A stretch of DNA of 64,000 bases from contig JBAOKB010000154.1 in the NCBI GenBank assembly GCA_037044905.1, positions 310,001-374,000 on the forward strand, read 5' to 3'. The stretch comes from Hortaea werneckii (Eukaryota > Ascomycota > Dothideomycetes > Mycosphaerellales > Teratosphaeriaceae). This document shows, one piece after another, positions 11,126 to 21,298 of this stretch. Numbering within the stretch: position 1 is the stretch's first letter; every line of letters starts with the position of its first letter. The position numbers and the translations under genes were made by a program. The notes under the pieces are model-generated. The model was not told where the DNA came from. It did no database searches and was given only the letters and a program-made list of their open reading frames with translations.

Positions 11126-11528
11126 AAGGAGTGATGGCTCTCAATTGGGTCAGATGAGCTTGTCAGAGGGAAGGGACGTGGCCATGCACAATGAACGAGC
11201 AACGCAAGTGAAATACGAAATGAAAAGGTGATTGGAACTGCACTGCAATTGGCTAAGCGAAAGGGACGATGCCACATTGCAATGCAGGGAGATCTTCCAG
11301 GCGAGAGGCCTTTCAGCGACTTCAGGCAGGCAGGGAAATGAACACTCCATAGACTAATAAGCTCTATACCGAGCGCTCTATACAATACGTACTCTCAGGA
11401 TGCTTCGTTTAAGAATAGTAAGATGACATTTAAGTGAAAGCGCCGGTTCTGCACCCGACGTGCATAGTACAAGCCGAAATTTCCTCTCCAGAAGCCCATT
11501 CTTGCTATGCAGAATCATCAAATCCAAG

Positions 11529-11561
<33 letters not shown>

Positions 11562-11732
11562 AAAAAAAAAAAAGTAGCCGGTGCTTGGTGGACAGAGAAG
11601 AAGAAAGGAACTCCGCACCCAATGCCCACCCCGTAAGATCACAAAACCCGCGAGAACGCTAACAAGAAAAACCAGCCTTTCCAAACAAAAAGGGAATGGA
11701 AGCCCAAGTCAGATGGGATCTTAGGAAAATGA
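11126..11732. other. Intergenic region with homopolymer block
   Basis: A convergent gap between the orphan gene and the TBC gene. It contains the poly-G/poly-A block described separately. No gene is seen. Confidence 0.45.
11534..11573 (+). repeat. Homopolymer block G28A12
   Basis: Twenty-eight consecutive G (11534-11561) are followed directly by twelve A (11562-11573). It lies in the intergenic 3' region of two convergent genes. A run this long is unlike anything else in the window. It could be a true mononucleotide repeat able to form a G-quadruplex, or a base-calling or assembly artefact. Confidence 0.95.
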
Positions 11733-14015
11733 TTAGATGGTAGGCGCAACGCCCGCTTTCGCATCGACCTTGCCAGCTTCCCGGACGGCTTTGAGGAAAT
11801 CGTCTTCGGTGCCGATCGGCCAGTCCTTCTCGTTCCGCCAGCTGATGACGTCTAGGATCTCCTCGCGCGTCCCGTACAGTTTGCTTTCCAGGCGGGTGAA
11901 GACGGCGACGGCGGCGCGAACGAGCGTCTTGTCGCCTTCGAAGGCGAATACGTCCCAGACCCGGCTCACGTGCTCCGGCGGCAGGTTATATGCCATCAGG
12001 CATCGGAAGATGGGATCGAGGTACTCTTCTGGTCGGAGGTCTAGGCCGGGCGACGTGAGGTGCGAGTGCAGCTTTGTGAGTTTGTATTTGAGCGTGCTGA
12101 GCACCATTTCGTAGGCGCGCGCCATGGCTGCTTGATCGTGGACGAGGAAGGCAAGCGGGATCGGGCGGTTGAGGACGTTGGCCAGGGTCACGAAGGCGTC
12201 TCCCACGCGCATGTGTAGGCAGAGGACGCCGGCCACTAGGTGGGTGCCGTAAACGTACCCGACGTCGCTTCTGTACATGGCGTAGGCCCTGAGGACGTTG
12301 CTGAGCGCATCGTGCACTGGTGAACCTGCCTGGAAGACCTCGGTTTCCGGGAATACGTTTGGCACGTCTCGGTCGATCGCATCGAACCACGCTGCCTCCT
12401 TGCTCTTACTCCGATCTTCATGCGGCATTTCTGCAATCTTCTTCTCCAGCTCGTTCGCACGATTCAGCGCCGTTTCGAATGAGGCCTGCGTCAGCTCCAA
12501 GTCGTTGCCTATAGCCTTCTGCCAAACCACATTTCTGCTCTTCGGCGCGACGCCTCGCCACCACAGCTCGCGTGTATTTGGCAGTTTGATTGCGTTATCC
12601 CACTCCGGCAATACCTTCTCCTCCCATATTCTTGCCATGCTCGACTGCAGCTCCTCTTTACTCTCAGCTTCTTCGCGCTCCTTTAGCAACCGCTTCTTTT
12701 CCGCCTCAGCCGCTTTTGCCATCATCTGTTCCCATTCTTTCATATGCTTCTTCTCCTCTTTCTGGCATTTTGGTGGGAGCCATGACGGCCTCGTGCGGGT
12801 CAATACTGCTTCTTTCTCTTTGCTGATCGGAAGCGGGTCAATCATCACGTTGCCTTTCTGTTTCTGCGGCATATCGAGAAGGTTCAGCGTCGTAGCTGAC
12901 TTCGTCAACGATGGACGCGGGGGGCTGCTGTTGACGCTACTGGAGCCAGATCTCCGTTTCTCAGACGATTGACGCTCGTGGTACTCGTCGAGTGCTGCGG
13001 ACAACTGTCGTGCCTCATCGTTCAAGTCTTCTGTCCATGATTTCGAGCGATGCTTGTGACTGAGCGGCTCGCTTGGGAAGCTGCCCATGGTCGAGCTGTG
13101 AGGTAGACTGGGCCTGCCATGTCTCGGGGACCGAGGTGCGCCATATCGCCCATTAGATGCCATTGGAGGAGCAGACGGGCGCTTGGCATTTTTAGGTACG
13201 TTTGCGGAATGCAGGTTGGCGTGCTGCGCACCCAGACCAGGATGGGAGGGCCGGCGCCGTCCTGGACTAGGCGTCCTGATACGATGTTGGCCGCCCGGCA
13301 TGGGCGACATTGGCACATTCTCCAAAACAGCCTCCGTAGGCACCTCGTCGTCACCGTCCTCGTATTCAGCCTCCAGCTCCTTAGTAGATTTTTTGCCTGG
13401 TACCCATGACGGCCTTCTCGGCACGAGACCAGTCGTGCTCGAAGACGGACCGCTCCATGATGACCTGCTGGTTAGGCCTGGAGACAGCACCGGTGGTGAC
13501 CGAGGCATTGATAACGATGTGGGAGACTTCGTGGTTGGCGAGGGAGATCGAGAATCCCGTCTCGGCGGTAGTCCAATTGACAAGCTAGGAGAACTGGGGC
13601 TCGTGAAACCGCGGCGCATACCTCTGCCATGCGGGAGATTGAGGGATTGATCGCGCAGCACGCCGTTTACTGCGCCGTGTAAGCCCGGATACTGATTCTC
13701 ACGGCGCCCACCGGGGGTCGTTGGTGGGATCCCATGACGTCGGACTTCGTAGCCAGAGGTAGATCGCTTGGGCGGCCGCCTCAGCGTCGGTCGGCTCTCG
13801 GGCTTCACGTTGCAGTCGCCCACACTGTTCCGCTCGGAGCCATCATCTTGCAAGTGTACTTCGTCAAGCTGAGACAGCTTCTCAGTGGTCTCACTCTCGG
13901 AGCCGCTGTCTGATCGATGGGAAGAATCCGAGTCCTTTGAGCTCTTGGAGTAGGATAGCTCAGGCGGGCTCGGCGGCGCCGTCTCGACCGCCGTGTTCTC
14001 GTCCATGGTGGCCAT
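11733..14015 (-). CDS. TBC (Rab-GAP-like) domain protein with substituted fingers
   Basis: A large protein whose C-terminal third is a TBC domain, the fold that stimulates GTP hydrolysis on Rab GTPases. The preferred start is the MATMDEN start at 14015. The same frame stays open to an ATG at 14312, which would add 99 residues that read like translated 5' UTR. The first 500 residues are Ser/Pro-rich and disordered. A charged coiled coil follows (KKHMKEWEQMMAKAAEAEKK), then the TBC core (ELWWRGVAPKSRNVVWQKAI, MYRSDVGYVYGTHLVAGVL, AYNLPPEHVSRVWDVFAFEG). The IxxDxxR finger reads IDRDVPN and the YxQ finger reads YVY, so both catalytic residues are replaced. It may act as a Rab-binding scaffold. 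No introns and no frame shifts. Confidence 0.85.
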   Translation of the reverse strand: MATMDENTAVETAPPSPPELSYSKSSKDSDSSHRSDSGSESETTEKLSQLDEVHLQDDGSERNSVGDCNVKPESRPTLRRPPKRSTSGYEVRRHGIPPTTPGGRRENQYPGLHGAVNGVLRDQSLNLPHGRGMRRGFTSPSSPSLSIGLPPRRDSRSPSPTTKSPTSLSMPRSPPVLSPGLTSRSSWSGPSSSTTGLVPRRPSWVPGKKSTKELEAEYEDGDDEVPTEAVLENVPMSPMPGGQHRIRTPSPGRRRPSHPGLGAQHANLHSANVPKNAKRPSAPPMASNGRYGAPRSPRHGRPSLPHSSTMGSFPSEPLSHKHRSKSWTEDLNDEARQLSAALDEYHERQSSEKRRSGSSSVNSSPPRPSLTKSATTLNLLDMPQKQKGNVMIDPLPISKEKEAVLTRTRPSWLPPKCQKEEKKHMKEWEQMMAKAAEAEKKRLLKEREEAESKEELQSSMARIWEEKVLPEWDNAIKLPNTRELWWRGVAPKSRNVVWQKAIGNDLELTQASFETALNRANELEKKIAEMPHEDRSKSKEAAWFDAIDRDVPNVFPETEVFQAGSPVHDALSNVLRAYAMYRSDVGYVYGTHLVAGVLCLHMRVGDAFVTLANVLNRPIPLAFLVHDQAAMARAYEMVLSTLKYKLTKLHSHLTSPGLDLRPEEYLDPIFRCLMAYNLPPEHVSRVWDVFAFEGDKTLVRAAVAVFTRLESKLYGTREEILDVISWRNEKDWPIGTEDDFLKAVREAGKVDAKAGVAPTI

Positions 14016-15593
14016 GATCGAGTTCTGAAGGTGCAACGCAGGCTCGGTCAAGCTCCGATATGCTCCAATGCCACGTGAGGCCAAGTCAATCTTGGGGAGG
14101 CTGACACAAAACACAGGCTGCCGTCGTCGACGAGATGGGTCTTTGCTCCGCCGCGCTAGGACTGGTGAACGAGTGTGGTGGCCATAGCGTGAACGGGTCC
14201 AATGCGGCTCCTGCTGGTCGTTGAGACTGTCGCTGTGGTCGGTGGTGGGGTGGTGGTGAGGTGAGAAGGGGTCGGACAGAGGTAGCGGCGTGTGGTAAGC
14301 CAACAAAGTCATCTTTCTCGCTCCAGGCCTCGACGACGGGGTTAAGTGAACTCAGTCCCGCAATGATCAATCAGGGGCTAGCGCTTCGACAGGGTTGATC
14401 CTCGCCGTTGAAGGCAGACGGAGCTCGAGCAGAGGCTGAACCAATTAGAGCCGGCACCGTCCGCGGGAGACGGTTGAGCTATGAGCAGTAGACGATGGAC
14501 CGGGGTGAGGCTGCTGCTCCTCACCGTCGGGCTGCCAGTCTTGATGATGCTGTTGCTGTATACTATGGGTGCTGTGTAGATTGGAAATAAAAGTTAGACA
14601 TGACAATGTTGATATCCCACTACCTAACTATATCAATGGCACGCTACACCCGCTCCGTCATGGGAATGCCAACAACCGCCCATGGGCAGGCTGGGGCCAT
14701 GCATCAAAAACCGGGAAGCTGCACTTGGGCAGGCTGGGATGCTGAGCCGCCAAGCTCAAGCCTCATTGTGCGCCACATTCTGTCTCCCGACCACTCCCAT
14801 AGCTCGCACAAGCTGTCAGTACTGTAGTATTGTATGGCCCGCACTCCAAAATATTCCCGGTTTTCACAAGCGCGCGGCAATCATCGTTCGGCCGTTGATT
14901 CTGCCTGCCGTGCTATGCCATCATCATGATAACGATGCCGTGGCTCTCTCCGTCACAGAATCGACCTAGGTACCGCCTTCAAATCTCGTTTGGCAGCTGT
15001 TTGACATTGCGCTGATGCGCAGGGGGCACACCGCGGTCGCTCCACCCTGCTCCCCGAGATCTTCCACGCTACATCGAAGAATAGCGTGTTTGAAAACCAT
15101 CTAGACTCTTCGACCGATTGGATAGGGCTGTGACAGCGAACGCCTGGCTTGATCAAGCGGTAAACAGTAGGAGATGTTTCCTGCCTGTGTAACATTACAC
15201 CATCACACCACAACAATAGTCCTAGCAGTAAGGTCTGATTCATTCCGATAAAGCAATGTCGCTTGAAACTGCCCACATCGTCTCGCAGCAGCTGCTCGAG
15301 TCATGGTCATGCTATCTTGTAGGATCCAACAATAGAACTCAAGTCCTTCCTATGCGCTCTAACCTTCGGGAGCTCCAACTGCAAGCTCACCCATTTAAGC
15401 AATTCTCGGTTCTTCGTTTGTCGCCGCCGAAAGACGGCATGGAAAGCAGTACATGCGAGCCTGCATCATGCATAAAATTAGCCTCAACTACATTCTTGCC
15501 ACCATGATATCACTGTGGCTTTTGGCATGCATGAGACACTACTGCTACACAGTAGTGCCTATGCGCGCTGTGCGAAAAGCTGTTGGCTGGAGC
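14016..15593. other. Intergenic region 5' of the TBC gene
   Basis: About 1.6 kb separates the TBC start from the 3' end of TERT. The first 300 bases may be 5' UTR or an N-terminal extension of the TBC gene. Frames beyond that look random. One ACCTAGGT octamer sits at 14964-14971. No RNA gene could be identified. Confidence 0.4.
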
Positions 15594-18500
15594 TCAAGGG
15601 AAGTAGGAAATCGTAAGACTCCAATGTGTTTGGCTCTGACAATCTTTTGAAGCCACACCTAGAGAGGTGTGGAGGAGATCGGAGATCAAAAACATTCCGT
15701 TCGCGGCTTGGCCGTTATCTCCGCTGATGCTTGGCAACAGGGTGGAAGAGGCTTGATTTGCAACTGACCATCTGGTTTGAGCATTGTTGATACTGCACTT
15801 GTACGGCAGCTTGTCTTTACTGGTGCATTTGCGACGCTTGATCAGCGTGCATGCCAGCTTTATGGTATCCTCGACCGTTCCTGTTGGAGAATTAGAGTGG
15901 GTCAGCATCGATGACATTCGAATTGGACCCTGCTGCAGATCACAGGCTGTTGCTAGCCTTTCATGAAAATGGCATTTACCGAAGGGTCGGGGCTCAACGA
16001 CTATGATTAAAGCCGCCCTGTCTTTTATGCAGGAAATAAAGCATTCGGCAAGATTGACTTACTTGTTAGAAGTCGATGACCAGGCTGTTTATGCGAAGGC
16101 ATAGAGTGAACATAATGGTACGTCTTCAACGCAACTTCGACGAAGCTGTGGTAGAGATTCATCAAGACTGTTCGTTCACTGTTGTAAGCGGTAGACAGCA
16201 GCATGGCATGCATCTGTAGCTTCAAGGCATTAAGGGTTTTCCGGTAGAAAGTCTGGCCTGGCAGCCTCGAATATTCAACTGTGACCGAGTCTGCGAGGTT
16301 AGAGTTCTGGCGTCGTTCCTGGTCTTTACCAATATCCAGCGTAGCGGTATCAATGGTGTTTCCGCAGTAAGGGAACGCACTGTATGCCGGCAGCCTTAGG
16401 ATAGCTTCGCCGCCAATGCTGAGGTCAAAATTCACCCGGCTTTTTTGGGGCTTGACATTGATGCCGTAACTTGGAATACCGTTGTGCATGACGTGCATGA
16501 ACCGCTCAGCCACGTCTCTCCGAGTGCTGATGACCATGAAATCATCAATCAATCTTAGAAGCAAGCTGTGCCCGCCGAAGAGGAAGTTAAGCACCTCGTA
16601 CTCCAATTCGGCGTAAATATAGCTGCAAAGCAGGCTGGAAACGATCGATCCCTGAGCAATGCCTTGCTTTTGGCGATAGAAGCGATCTCCAAATTTGACG
16701 AGGTTCATCTCAACATGCTCTTGGAGCAGGCTGAGTATCGTCTGACGGCTCTCGGACTTGCGCACAACACCATTGACATGCACAGTGCGGCTGCGGCCTC
16801 CAAAGCTTCGATGGCGCTCTCAGCGGCTGATTTGGGTTCTTCTAGGCTCGTGGCTCTTATCGAGAAATTCCAGGACGCTTGTGCGCCGAATCCCGGTGTA
16901 TCTTTATTTTGACCTCCAACAAGCTTAGCTCGTGCGAATCGGGAGATGTTGTACTTTTCTGCAATGATGATACGCTTCACCAGTGCCATCAGTCTGTCCT
17001 GCGGTATAGTATCAAAGCACGCTTGTACATCGACTTTCGCGAAATACAACGGGCCCTCCTGCTCCATCATGGAGATGGAGCTGATCTCGAAAGGCCTGCA
17101 GTCGAGGGAAGATGTCGTCCACTGAGAACAGCGCCGAACCAAGTCTGTGCGGGTGCATTGCTTTTTCGAACTTCAAGACGCTAAACGCTGGGGTCAATAT
17201 GCTGTTGATGCTCCTACCAAGCGCAAGTTTGCCATGCTGAAGCCTTTGCACTCTTCGCCGCAGGTTGATGATGGGCCGCATGCCATGATCTTTTGGCAGT
17301 AAGCGGACCTGGCTGACGCCCAGTGCTCTCCGTGCCATGTCTCTCTTTACCGCGGTAGTGCTACACTCCTCGAACATCATCTCTTTTAAGCGGGTGAGGG
17401 CCGGCTCGGACATTGCCTTCCAGACATCATGACGAAAGTAGTAGAGATGGTTACGGTGAGCACTTGACTCGGTGACATGAAACGTGCCACGGATAAGCGG
17501 GATTAAAAGGAGTCGAAGAGATAATACAGCAGCTCGGCCATCAGCTCTTTTCGCTTGGCGTAATCGGTTGAACTCAGTCTGGCATTGGGCTGGGCGCCTG
17601 GAGGCGCTAGCCAGTCTATGTCCGTAATTTGTAGTGGCTGGAGCACGTCATGCATGCTCATGCTTTCATATCTTCGCATTCGTACGAAACCGTCGACATT
17701 GCGAAGCACGATTCGTCTGTTGGCTAATCCACCCCATAGCTCTTTGGGAAAGACTGTCATAATGGCAGCGCGACAGAAGGCGGAAACATGCGATTCAGAT
17801 GTGGCATAAGATACGGAACCATCCAGCGATTCCATAGTTGCAGCTTGAACTGGACAGTAGTGTTCAAGCAAGGCATGATAGGCGCAGTTGCGATGTCTTC
17901 TGCCAATACGGCGCACGAGATCTACCGCAGCGCCTCGTAAACGCTTAGGCAGCGACAAGTCTGCTCGTTGTCTTTGTCGCGGAAATCCTCCCTCACGACA
18001 ATCGCTGTAAGCGATTTCTTTCTCACGGCAAGTATAGTCTACGAATGCTTGAGCTGTCTCCTGTCGATTCGTAATAGACGTGAAGGCATTGTGTAGCCCA
18101 AATTGCCTCGGAAAGATGTATTTCATTAGATGCAGTGTCTGCTTCTCCGACATGTCGGAACAACGGTTCAACACGTGAAGGAATGGTAATCCAAAGCGCG
18201 GCCGTCCCTTGCTCGTCAGAATTGGGCGGGCATACAGCATCCGATGCCGCACAAATCGTATCTCCGATAGACCTCGACCGCATGGATTTTTAGTCTTGCC
18301 TTTTGAAGCAGCATCATTAATGCGCTTCGCCGCTGCACCGAATCCAAGACTCTGTTCCTTGGCTTGCCTTAGCTCGCACATAGGTAATCCGCTAAGTTGG
18401 TTGAGATTACTGCTTTCTGCGACAGGCACAAAGACTGCACAGTCCAAGAGTAATTCGCTGAGGTGACGTTCGGCTCCACCTCCAAGAAGTGCAGGTAACT

Positions 18501-19171
18501 CTGTCCATGGATGGCTTTTCAAAGCTTCCACATGTGTGTTCGGGCTGTTGGAGTAAATTCCTGGAACACCGGGCACAACCGCGATCTCGCCACCGTTATT
18601 TGCTGTTCGTTGGTATCCATGACAAAGGATGTGGGATGGCTTTGAGCTACTCAGGGTTCTCCTGAATAATTGCCAGATGGCGAAATCGACAATCTAGATT
18701 GTGCTAGAGTTAGTGGCAAAGATGAGAGGAGGTGTCCAGGACAGGAGCCGCAACAGGCCTTACCTCTCCCTGCTTGAGAGCTCCCTGTGTAGCGCTTATA
18801 GACGTTGTGGAGTCATTGACCTGTTGCGTGAAGATAGTGATGTCTCTGTCAACGTCCTCGACCGCAACTGGACGCACAGCTTTTGGGATACCGATGAGAG
18901 TCGTATCAAGCAAATGGACAAGCGCGAGGTCTACTTGGCGGTCATTGACCATGCCATCGGTATTCCCATCGGTGCTTCCGTACTGCAGGATTTTGCGACG
19001 TCGCTTCCGCGATGTGCCATGTCCTCTAGATGCCAGGTACCGTCTCAATGATAGAACTTCTGGATAATAGTGCTGAAGAAGTGGCAGTGTAGCCGCCGCA
19101 GCGTCGACATGGTGAGCTAGCTTCGGTTGCTTTTTGACGCATTCAGCCGTGGTCTTACGCTTCCTTTTCAT
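15594..19171 (-). CDS. TERT: Telomerase reverse transcriptase (TERT)
   Basis: The catalytic subunit of telomerase. Exon 1 is 19171-18764 (starts MKRKRKTTAE, with LLQHYYPEVLSLRRYLASRG). Intron 18763-18694 (70 bases, GTAAGG...CTAG) leads to IVDFAIWQLFRRTL. The RNA-binding domain follows, with its CP/QFP/T blocks (YIFPRQFGLHNAFTS, FVRMRRYESMSMHDVLQ). RT motifs in order: 1/2 (VRLLPKDHGMRPIINLRRR), A (FAKVDVQACFDTIP), B (QKQGIAQGSIVSSLLC), C (LRLIDDFMVIST), D (GINVKPQKSRVNF) and E (AFPYCGNTIDT). A 182-base intron, 16062-15881, leads to the C-terminal extension (TVEDTIKLACTLIKRRKC). Single-base shifts occur at 17505-17508 (T run), about 17051-17058 (G run) and about 16801-16811. Motifs on either side are intact, so the gene is probably functional. 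The last 60 codons are uncertain. Confidence 0.93.
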
Positions 19172-19733
19172 GGCGCGACGAGGGGACCAGGAGCAGTCAT
19201 CTCACCGACCTCGTGGATGTCGTGGCGCGTAGGATCATAGAATCAGGCGACGCGTCTGAAGACGCGCCTTCGCGGGGCAAGCGCCATGTACGCACGAACC
19301 ACCACCTCCGCACTGCAGAACAGCTTCCAATGCTTAGTAAAGGCGGACATCGGACATTGGCGGGGTTTGCAATGTCCGCGAGCCTCCGAGCAGGACATCA
19401 CAAGACCGCAGCGTGCCAGTGAAGTGAGGGTCGAGAGCAGTAACAAGTATAGCTACTTACAAATGCTCTTGTCTCGATCGTAGTACAAGACCTCCTTCGC
19501 CACTTTAGGAACCCTTTCCGACGTCACTTAAATACTACCTAGGTAGGGCATTGAAGAACACCTAGGTATCAGGACGTCTCTCACGATTTGGATGTCATAA
19601 GAAGGTAATGCGCCTTGCGTACACCTTTACCCACCACGCTGCGCTTCTTAGACCCAAGCTTCATCGTGTTTCACATTCTGAACTCATCCGACCTTTTGCA
19701 CGCTCAGCGGTGACTTACCAGCCACTGCACACC
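19172..19733. promoter_or_regulatory. Divergent promoter TERT / DUF4243 oxidase with paired ACCTAGGT palindromes
   Basis: A 562-base gap between divergent starts. It carries a perfect 12-base palindrome CTACCTAGGTAG at 19535-19546 and a second ACCTAGGT at 19560-19567, centred 23 bases apart. A CRE-like ACGTCA lies just upstream near 19521. The pair lies about 170-200 bases upstream of the oxidase ATG. A role as an operator is an inference. Confidence 0.45.
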
Positions 19734-21107
19734 ATGGCGAACGCGAGCAATATTCGACTTGCCCTCGGCGAATGGCCGCAATACTACCGGGAAGGCATTC
19801 TACAGGAATCTGCCAACACGGCTTCAGACCTGCTCCAGAAGAATCACCAGGATCACCACATCTTCTTCAATCAGTCCGGATTCCATAATCACATCGCACA
19901 TCATCTTTTGACCATATACGCCCTGAACGCTGGCCCTGGAGAGATACAAAGGGCTTACAACGCCAACGTTGGCTACCAGAGGCCCCCGCAACCCTTGGAC
20001 GACAACCTTCTTGCTCAGCTCCATGACCCTGAGAAGTTCAACGGCTGCTTGGGAAACGAGCGATATTATCATGACTTCCTCGTGTTCTTCCAGAAAGAAA
20101 TGTCCGATCTTGGTTGGCAGAATGTAGTCAACAAGTACCTTCTAGCTGGTGACGAGCGTGCCGATGATCTCCTTGCCCGGCTTTTCGGTGGATTCCTGCA
20201 CCCAATTGTAAGTTTACCGCCGAGAAGATCGCGGCTTCCCAGTAGCTATAGCTGACCTTACCTTCAAGATTCATCTTGGATTTGGCGTGGAGTTTGCCCA
20301 GCCAGCGATAATTGCCGAGGCGCTAGCTCAAGCTGCGGTTCATGACAACTACATGGGCAAGTTCTTCTTCGCGGCTGAGAGAGCAGCTAAGTCGAGACGC
20401 GGCGAACCGTCAAAGACGATGGTCGATCTTCTTGACGCAATCCACGACGATAAGCAGCTCCGCGACGCGCCTAAATGGTCAGATGGTAACAAGCTACGGG
20501 ATGGCATCATCTACCGTGCTGGAGATGCCATGGTGCAGCATACATCTCAATACCATGTTCGTCCGGATGAGCTCGAGCTCAAGACCGCTGAAATGATCAA
20601 TGCCACTGCTTACTACACAGCTGGAGCTCAGCGAGAGGGCAAGGCGATCAAATGGGACTTTTATTACATGCACTGCGTCAACTGTTCGATCTTCTATTCG
20701 GCATTTTCGAAAGCAGACTGGATCAGCGAAGCCAACAAGTGCCGGCTGCTTGAGTGGAAGGTGTGGAATGATCTTGCCATGTACGCGTCAAGGAAATGTC
20801 CCGATATCCGTCTTGATTTGGTGAGGGATCATCGACCGACACAGCCATCGGGCTGGGACCCCGTCGAAGACCGTGCCTGCGCGATTGAAGATGACGGGCA
20901 CACTTCGAAGTTGATCCGGGCCTGGCACACGGACAGAACGTGTGCAGGAAATACGAAGCCAGAGACGAGTTCAGAGTCAAGCATGATGATTGGTTGCAGA
21001 TGGCTCACAGCGTGATCGATAGCGTGGACGTGGGTGATTCCCGCTGGGTCAGATCGGCAGGCTTTGACGAAGCATGGGAGAACGTCCCTGCTCGAGCGCA
21101 ATTGTGA
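19734..21107 (+). CDS. Questin oxidase-like protein (DUF4243)
   Basis: Related to the Baeyer-Villiger-type questin oxidases that open anthraquinone rings in fungal polyketide pathways (AflY, GedK and MdpL relatives). The start at 19734 has a good context (CACCATGG). An in-frame ATG at 19608 would add 42 residues. Exon 1 ends at 20207. The intron is 20208-20268 (61 bases, GTAAGT...TTCAAG). Family features are the His-rich start (NHIAHHLLTIYALNA), GFLHPI|IHLGFGVEFAQPA across the junction, and YYMHCVNCSIFYSAF. One base appears missing at 20921-20922. After it the other frame gives the expected end (GQNVCRKYEARDEFR, WVRSAGFDEAWENVP) and stops at 21107. It is the first of four adjacent metabolic genes. 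The substrate is unknown, and no polyketide synthase lies in the window. Confidence 0.85.
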
Positions 21108-21298
21108 GATTGGCATCAAATTGAATGACACAGATAGCGAACGTAAAAGGCAAGTCGTTGGTATCAGAGATATAACTATCCAGCCAGTTGCATGCATAAA
21201 AACAGTAACAAGACTGTTGGAGCAAGACGAGTGCAACCCGCTGAACAACAAGTACTTTCCTCGCCATGTGGTCATTGAAGCGGTTACAATAGCTAAGC

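Noticed and set aside
14016..14312. N-terminal extension of the TBC protein from an ATG at 14312
   Set aside because: The added 99 residues are of mixed composition without pattern, and the following MATMDEN start fits better. It is kept only as an alternative.
15594..19171. A retrotransposon reverse transcriptase
   Set aside because: The T motif, the TERT N-terminal blocks and motif E with a C-terminal extension identify telomerase. There is no integrase, RNase H or flanking repeat.
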